A program made the position numbers and the translations under genes. Of a DNA stretch of 60,000 nt, positions 56,701-60,000 are shown in pieces. The first letter of the stretch is position 1, and every line of letters starts with the position of its first letter. The stretch is from Nematostella vectensis (lineage: Eukaryota > Cnidaria > Anthozoa > Actiniaria > Edwardsiidae). The stretch is from assembly GCF_932526225.1 (NCBI RefSeq), contig NC_064035.1, forward strand, positions 17,909,969 through 17,969,968, given 5' to 3'. The notes under the pieces were generated by a model that ran no database searches, had not been told where the DNA came from, and saw nothing but the letters and a program-made list of their open reading frames with translations.

Positions 56701-57915
56701 ATGATAATCCAAAAACAGAGCTTAATACTTCATTTACCAAATTCAATAAAATCCAAAGATTTCGCCAATCAGCCAATGGAAAAAGATCTGACAGCTTTTT
56801 CATTTTCTTTGTCAGAGTGTGTCCAAGGTTTCTGTGCATGTGAATCAGGTAGGTGGCCCCCTTGATGGTCAGTAGGCAATTCTCGGCTAGTATACGCATA
56901 GCAGTGAGCTAGGGCCGGTGTATAAACTAAAGCAAAAGCGGAAGTAGAAAAAATAAAAGATTTGATTTCCTTGATCATTTTGTATGTTGAAAACTTCAGC
57001 GTGTGAACCGGCAAAGCTACACAAACATGGAACCTGCTAATTTACTTCTACTTATATCGCGCTGGTTTACCAACAAAATTTTCTTTTTGTCTCTGTTTAT
57101 ATCATAGTGTGAGGCGGGGCGGAGGGGTGTGAGGCGGGGAGGAGGGGTGTGAGGCGGGGAGGAGGAGTGTGAGGCGGGGAGGAGAGGAGGAGAGGTGTGA
57201 GGAGGGCATGAGGCGGGGAGGAGGGGTGTGAGGCGGGGGGAGGGGTGTGAGGCGGGGAGGAGGGGTGTGAGGCGGAGAGGAGGGGTGTGAGGCGGGGGGA
57301 GGGGTGTGAGGCGGGAAGGAGGGGAGGAGAGGTGGGAGAAGGGTTATGAGGCGGGGAGGAGGGGTGTGAGGCGGGGAGGAGGGGTGTGATGCGGGGGGAG
57401 GGGTGTGATGCGGGGGGGAGGGGTGTGATGCGGGGAGGAGGGGTGAGATGCGGGGGGAGGGGTGTGATGCGGGGGAGAAGAGGTGTGATGCGGGGGGAGG
57501 GGTGCGAGGTGGGGGGAGGGGTGCGAGGCGGGGGGAGGGGTGTGAGGCGGGAAGGAGGGGAGGAGAGGTGTGAGAAGGGTTATGAGGCGGGGAGGAGGGG
57601 TGTGAGGTGGGGGGAGGGGTGTAAGGCGGGGAGGAGGGGTGTGGTTGTCTTAATCGTTCCGGATCTATGACGCTCGTTTTCGGGAGCGGGGAATAGATAT
57701 TGCGTGAAAATTCGAGCTAAGGGGAAAAAGGTTTTAAGTCAACAACTATCTTATCGTCGGGATTTTTCGGATATTTCAGGAAGTGATCTTCCCAACATCC
57801 AGCACCCACCTATCGGCACTTTCGTCCACGAGCGCAGCCATGCGAATGCCACTGCGGTAAATGTGACCGTCACGTTTAACAGCTCGGCTTGGAGTCACCA
57901 GCTGATGTATTACAT
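47613..57915 (+). CDS. Anosmin-1-like secreted fibronectin-III protein, 5' part, at least 10 exons
   Basis: Extracellular glycoprotein candidate. Exons: 47613-47720, (optional 49212-49244), 49528-49594, 49859-50058, 51668-51794, 52063-52209, 52551-52666, 54514-54588, 55616-55730, 56816-56848, 57780-57915; phases agree throughout. Visible product is about 374 residues without the optional exon, and it continues past the window. Order: signal peptide (1-24), Cys-rich segment with two CxxxC pairs, an FN3 domain (about 63-165), then further FN3-like stretches. The resemblance to anosmin-1 lies in NYSMRVAAVSLNGTLGFSAF (human FRVAAVNVHGTRGF), AAIHWTLPE (VTIVWDLPE) and YLGCKYTIKV (FSCKYKVTV). Anosmin-1 in vertebrates guides neuron migration and modulates FGF signalling; in this organism the role is unknown. 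No WAP four-disulfide domain was found between the Cys-rich and FN3 parts, unlike classical anosmins. Several introns are minisatellites. Confidence 0.6.
47721..49527 (+). other. First intron of the anosmin-like gene
   Basis: AT-rich, with several short hydrophobic frames and no WAP-type cysteine cluster. The only exon candidate is the 33-nt block at 49212-49244. Confidence 0.5.
49212..49244 (+). CDS. Anosmin-like optional 33-nt exon
   Basis: Preceded by a strong tract, ccttttcttaacag, and followed by gtaacg. It reads SRAQVACIQSK in phase 0 on both sides, so inclusion or skipping keeps frame. It would add one cysteine between the two CxxxC pairs. Supported only by splice signals and phase. 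Confidence 0.4.
49528..49594 (+). CDS. Anosmin-like exon 2, Cys-rich
   Basis: Encodes IPDEEVCGAACMDLTQAMAN, a second CxxxC pair. Acceptor ttgatcag, donor gtaaat, exit phase 1 matching the next exon. Confidence 0.6.
49661..49701 (+). repeat. Poly-G tract followed by (AGGGG)n
   Basis: A run of 17 G and then several GGGGA blocks. Likely to form a G-quadruplex and prone to length errors in sequencing. Confidence 0.85.
49859..50058 (+). CDS. Anosmin-like exon 3, first half of FN3 domain 1
   Basis: A proline-rich start (PPRPSPPRF), then RTLTVGWTAGIWNASTPVRY and LEVIRHMNASDP: the B-strand tryptophan and C-strand Y-x-L-x-V pattern of fibronectin type III. Two NxS/T sites. Acceptor attttgcag, donor gtgaga, phase 0. 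Confidence 0.75.
50734..51057 (-). CDS. Hypothetical 107-residue ORF nested in intron 3 of the anosmin-like gene
   Basis: Minus-strand frame from ATG to stop with ordinary protein composition (for example IIHEPYSMQMPANDDGTIDL and TDQGKVDFLESFYKLIKK). No domain recognised, no signal peptide, no promoter or poly(A) evidence. It could be a single-exon gene, an exon of a minus-strand gene, or a decayed pseudogene. Included because its composition differs from the repeat-derived and AT-rich chance frames nearby. Confidence 0.3.
   Translation of the reverse strand: MLVSYKSCKAKFKRCIIHEPYSMQMPANDDGTIDLIQVNRSELTNDAINVTDQGKVDFLESFYKLIKKHSSSHPSYSFKSVTQYFAIKCASSVPRDFVPRNICDLSQ
51379..51667 (+). repeat. 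32-bp minisatellite resembling the exon 4 acceptor
   Basis: About seven copies of ttcggtttaccgtgcgctac, then ttatttcatttg, decaying towards exon 4. The real acceptor, tttgtttcag then TTGTCCGG...TTTAC, aligns with the unit tttatttcat-ttgttcggtttac, with t in place of the splice-site g. The array therefore abuts and partly copies the junction. Confidence 0.8.
51668..51794 (+). CDS. Anosmin-like exon 4, second half of FN3 domain 1
   Basis: Encodes LLEAQTNYSMRVAAVSLNGT and LGFSAFSDLYETN, the FN3 'tyrosine corner' and G-strand pattern. Its acceptor (ttttgtttcag) resembles the 32-bp repeat unit directly upstream. Exit phase 1, donor gtgcgt. Confidence 0.78.
52063..52209 (+). CDS. Anosmin-like exon 5
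   Basis: Two cysteines (STCDDT, FPCPVT), then RRHQLITAAIHWTLPE, where a further FN3-like strand pair starts. Acceptor aatgaccag, donor gtactt, phases 1 and 1. The pyrimidine tract is broken by a purine stretch, so this acceptor is slightly weaker. Confidence 0.65.
52551..52666 (+). CDS. Anosmin-like exon 6
   Basis: Encodes ESFKVYVLVDNDNPVICSQL and GRPADFYWTVHK. The cysteine here may pair with that in GCKYTIK of the next exon, as in the third FN3 domain of anosmin-1. Acceptor tttcttacag, donor gtttgc (non-optimal). Confidence 0.7.
52790..54440 (+). repeat. 25-bp minisatellite filling intron 6 of the anosmin-like gene
   Basis: About 65 copies of tcctacccaccaatgtcccc then accta, with cca-acg and ccctacc variants. 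All three plus frames stay open for 480-540 codons because the unit has no stop and 25 mod 3 shifts the frame each copy; the result (YPTHQCPHLSYPP and so on) is not a protein I believe. G is almost absent on the plus strand. Confidence 0.97.
54514..54588 (+). CDS. Anosmin-like exon 7
   Basis: Encodes FANHTDVPRDQFERSLYLGC then KYTIK, phase 0 at both ends. The acceptor is ccttcttcaccag. Its last 27 nt and the donor gtacat recur twice downstream in a 93-bp repeat. Confidence 0.7.
54559..54800 (+). repeat. 93-bp repeat, three copies, including the exon 7 donor
   Basis: The phrase tgtaaatataccataaag, then gtacatct, occurs at 54571 and 54664, with a diverged copy at 54756 (spacing 93 and 92). Each is followed by tgcatgttatgtagaccctg or a close variant. 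Copy 1 is the authentic end of exon 7; copy 3 has lost the clean donor (atataggtac). Confidence 0.9.
54836..55615 (+). other. Rest of intron 7 of the anosmin-like gene
   Basis: Unique AT-rich sequence with a (TTTA)n run at 55032-55066. An open block at 55118-55181 between AG and GT exits in phase 1 and so does not fit its neighbours. Confidence 0.5.
55032..55066 (+). repeat. (TTTA)n microsatellite
   Basis: About eight copies with one interruption. Confidence 0.9.
55616..55730 (+). CDS. Anosmin-like exon 8
   Basis: Encodes VYVSERVRSLPSLRPNQRIR then KDHSPKCVMYTACLLDYP. The last 44 nt are the founder unit of the 45-bp array. The donor (CAG then gtccca) is weak and is repeated about 20 times, so the true exon end is not certain. 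In the exon frame the second unit has TGA, so at most one full unit is coding. Exit phase 1 fits the next exon. Confidence 0.6.
55687..56636 (+). repeat. 45-bp minisatellite seeded by the end of exon 8
   Basis: About 21 copies of gtcccaaatgtgtcatgtac, actgcatgct(t/g)acttgact, acccag. Nearly identical; the main variants are gctta/gctga and tgact/tggct. One copy is short (gtccctgtgtc near 56541). Since 45 is 15 codons, whole-array frames stay open on both strands (349 codons plus, 162 minus); neither matches the exon frame. Confidence 0.97.
56816..56848 (+). CDS. Anosmin-like exon 9, 33-nt microexon
   Basis: Encodes CVQGFCACES between tttctttgtcag and gtaggt, with entry and exit phases that fit exons 8 and 10. 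Three cysteines in eight residues fit the Cys-bearing linker between FN3 domains 3 and 4 of anosmin-1. Confidence 0.55.
57108..57640 (+). repeat. G-rich about 20-bp minisatellite in intron 9 of the anosmin-like gene
   Basis: About 25 copies around gtgaggcggggaggaggggt, with gatgcgggggg variants. The plus strand is almost free of C and carries runs of 4-7 G, hence strong G-quadruplex potential in DNA and in the pre-mRNA. A 94-codon frame inside is an artefact. Confidence 0.92.
57780..57915 (+). CDS. Anosmin-like exon 10
   Basis: Encodes GTFVHERSHANATAVNVTVT and FNSSAWSHQLMYYM, an FN3 A-to-C strand pattern with three potential N-glycosylation sites. Acceptor gatatttcag, donor gtaagt, exit phase 2. 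The downstream intron carries the 43-bp array; a cag at the very end of the window may be its acceptor. Confidence 0.7.
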
Positions 57916-58021
57916 GTAAGTCGTGCCTGTCGCAACAATGGCATTCCTAAGGCCCGTGCAATCAGCGGCAGCCAGCAGTATGCCATAGTTAATCCTATTT
58001 ATAACCAAAGCTAAATAAAGC

Positions 58022-59940
58022 TATACTCCTTGCTCACCACTGTTCGTTGTTGTTCGGCCAAAAAGTTACTCCTTGCTCACCACTGTTCGTTGTTGTTCGA
58101 CCAAAAAGTTATTCCTTGCTCACCCCTGTTCGTTGTTGTTCGGTCAAAAAGTTACTCCTTGCTCAGCACTGTTCGTTGTTGTTCGGCCAAAAAGTTATTC
58201 CTTGCTCAGCACTGTTCGTTGTTGTTTGACCAAAAAGTTATTCCTTGCTCAGCACTGTTCGTTGTTGTTTGACCAAAAAGTTATTCCTTGCAACCCTGTT
58301 CGTTTATGTTCGGCCGGAAAGTTATTCCTTGCTCACCCCTGTTCGTTGATGTTCGGCCAAAAAGTTGTTCCTTGCTCACCCCTGTTCGTTGATGTTTGGC
58401 CAAAAAGTTATTCCTTGCTCACCCCTGTTCGTTGTTGTTCGGCCAAAAAGTTATTCCTTGCACCCCTGTTCGTTGATGTTCGGCCAAAAAGTTATTCCTT
58501 GCTCACCCCTGTTCGTTGATGTTTGGCCAAAAAGTTATTCCTTGCTCACCCCTGTTCGTTGTTGTTCGGCCAAAAAGTTATTCCTTGCTCAGCACTGTTC
58601 GTTGTTGTTTGACCAAAAAATTATTCCTAGCTCAGCACTGTTTGTTGTTGTTTGGCCAAAAAGTTATTCCTTGCTCAGCACTGTTCGTTGTTGTTCGGCC
58701 AAAAAGTTATTCCTTGCACCCCTGTTCGTTGATGTTCGGCCAAAAAGTTATTCCTTGCTCACCCCTGTTCGTTGTTGTTCGGCCAAAAAGTTATTCCTTG
58801 CTCAGCACTGTTCGTTGTTGTTTGACCAAAAAATTATTCCTAGCTCAGCACTGTTTGTTGTTGTTTGGCCAAAAAGTTATTCCTTGCTCAGCACTGTTCG
58901 TTGTTGTTTGACCAAAAAATTATTCCTAGCTCAGCACTGTTTGTTGTTGTTTGGCCAAAAAATTATTCCTAGCTCAGCACTGTTTGTTGTTGTTCGGCCA
59001 AAAAGTTATTCCTTGCACCCCTGTTCGTTGATGTTCGGCCAAAAAGTTATTCCTTGCTCACCCCTGTTCGTTGATGTTCGGCCAAAAAGTTATTACTTGC
59101 TCACCCCTGTTCGTTGTTGTTCGGCCAAAAAGTTATTCCTTGCTCAGCACTGTTCGTTGTTGTTTGACCAAAAAATTATTCCTAGCTCAGCACTGTTTGT
59201 TGTTGTTTGGCCAAAAAGTTATTCCTTGCTCAGCACTGTTCGTTGTTGTTTGACCAAAAAGTTATTCCTTGACCCCTGTTCGTTTATGTTCGGCCGGAAA
59301 GTTATTCCTTGCTCACCCCTGTTCGTTGATGTTCGGCCAAAAAGTTATTCCTTGCTCACACCTGTTCGTTGATGTTTGGCCAAAAAGTTATTCCTTGCTC
59401 ACCCCTGTTCGTTGTTGTTCGGCCAAAAAGTTATTCCTTGCTCAGCACTGTTCGTTGTTGTTTGACCAAAAAGTTATTCCTTGCTCACCACTGTTCGTTG
59501 TTGTTCGGCCAAAAAGTTATTCCTTGCTCACCCCTGTTCGTTGATGTTTGGCCAAAAAGTTATTCCTTGCTCACCCCTGTTCGTTGATGTTCGGCCAAAA
59601 AGTTATTACTTGCTCACCCCTGTTCGTTGATGTTTGGCCAAAAAGTTATTACTAGCTCACCCCTGTTCGTTGATGTTTGGCCAAAAAGTTATTCCTTGCT
59701 CACCCCTGTTCGTTGATGTTCGGCCAAAAAGTTATTACTTGCTCACCCCTGTTCGTTGATGTTTGGCCAAAAAGTTATTCCCTGCTCACCCCTGTTCGTT
59801 GATGTTTGACCAAAAAGTTATTCCTTTCTCACCCCTGTTCGTTGATGTTCGGCCAAAAAGTTATTCCTTGCTCAACCCTGTTCGTTGTTGTTCGGCCAAA
59901 AAGTTATTTCTTGCTCCTCTCTGCTTACATCTGTTCTCCG
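58022..59940 (+). repeat. 43-bp minisatellite in intron 10 of the anosmin-like gene
   Basis: About 44 copies of tgctcacccctgttcgttgt, tgttcggccaaaaagttatt, cct. Variants: agcac/acccc, tttgac/tcggcc, gttgat/gttgtt, and some units losing four bases. Long plus frames (up to 335 codons) are artefacts of a stop-free unit. Higher-order similarity is visible, e.g. the blocks around 58.6 and 59.1 kb share the order of variants. Confidence 0.96.
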
Positions 59941-60000
59941 TTGTTCGCCCAAAGCTTTATTTCTTGCTCACTCTTGCTCATCTCTGTGAAACAGATCAGT

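Noticed and set aside
58030-59587. Several frames up to 335 codons (KLFLAQHCSLLF-type repeats)
   Set aside because: Artefacts of the 43-bp array after donor 57916. No start context, and the frame rotates with each unit.

Overview
This is a 60 kb stretch of an animal nuclear genome. It is AT-rich and intron-rich, with GT-AG introns, and has no bacterial-style operons. Two animal gene families are recognisable: a Tousled-like kinase, and a fibronectin-III protein resembling anosmin-1. The low gene density, short conserved exons and TTAA-flanked DNA elements would fit a cnidarian or another early-branching animal, but no species can be named from the sequence alone.

Layout. Positions 1-2600 hold a possible last exon of a minus-strand gene (1947-2105) and short repeats. 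From 2774 to 40214 (+) lies a complete Tousled-like kinase gene. I assembled it as 26 coding exons whose splice phases all agree, giving 2148 nt and 715 residues. Roughly 60 percent of this 37 kb gene is intronic minisatellite: a 52-bp repeat filling about 16.8 kb of intron 7, an 85-bp repeat filling about 5.1 kb of intron 18, and shorter arrays in introns 3 and 20. Several small inverted-repeat elements sit in other introns. After the kinase come a poly(A) signal, a 37-bp minisatellite and a roughly 1 kb TTAA-flanked element, which is also present in opposite orientation in kinase intron 6. A small cysteine-rich two-exon gene lies at 45116-46615, with a 55-bp minisatellite in its intron. From 47613 to the right edge is the 5' part of a secreted protein: signal peptide, cysteine-rich segment, then fibronectin-III-like segments. 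At least 10 exons are visible, most of its later introns are filled with tandem repeats, and the gene runs off the window.

Main theme. Several minisatellites are tandem copies of the exon/intron junction they abut: the donors of kinase exons 3 and 20, two donors of the anosmin-like gene, and one acceptor of that gene. The transcripts therefore carry many near-identical copies of a splice site beside the authentic one. A second point of interest is a 55-58 bp element present three times, always in the kinase sense orientation within its introns, whose inner stem is kept by paired base changes.

The kinase would act on chromatin assembly in the nucleus, and the anosmin-like protein in the extracellular matrix. 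Nothing links them functionally; they are simply neighbours. Nearly all long open frames inside the repeat arrays are artefacts of repeats without stop codons.
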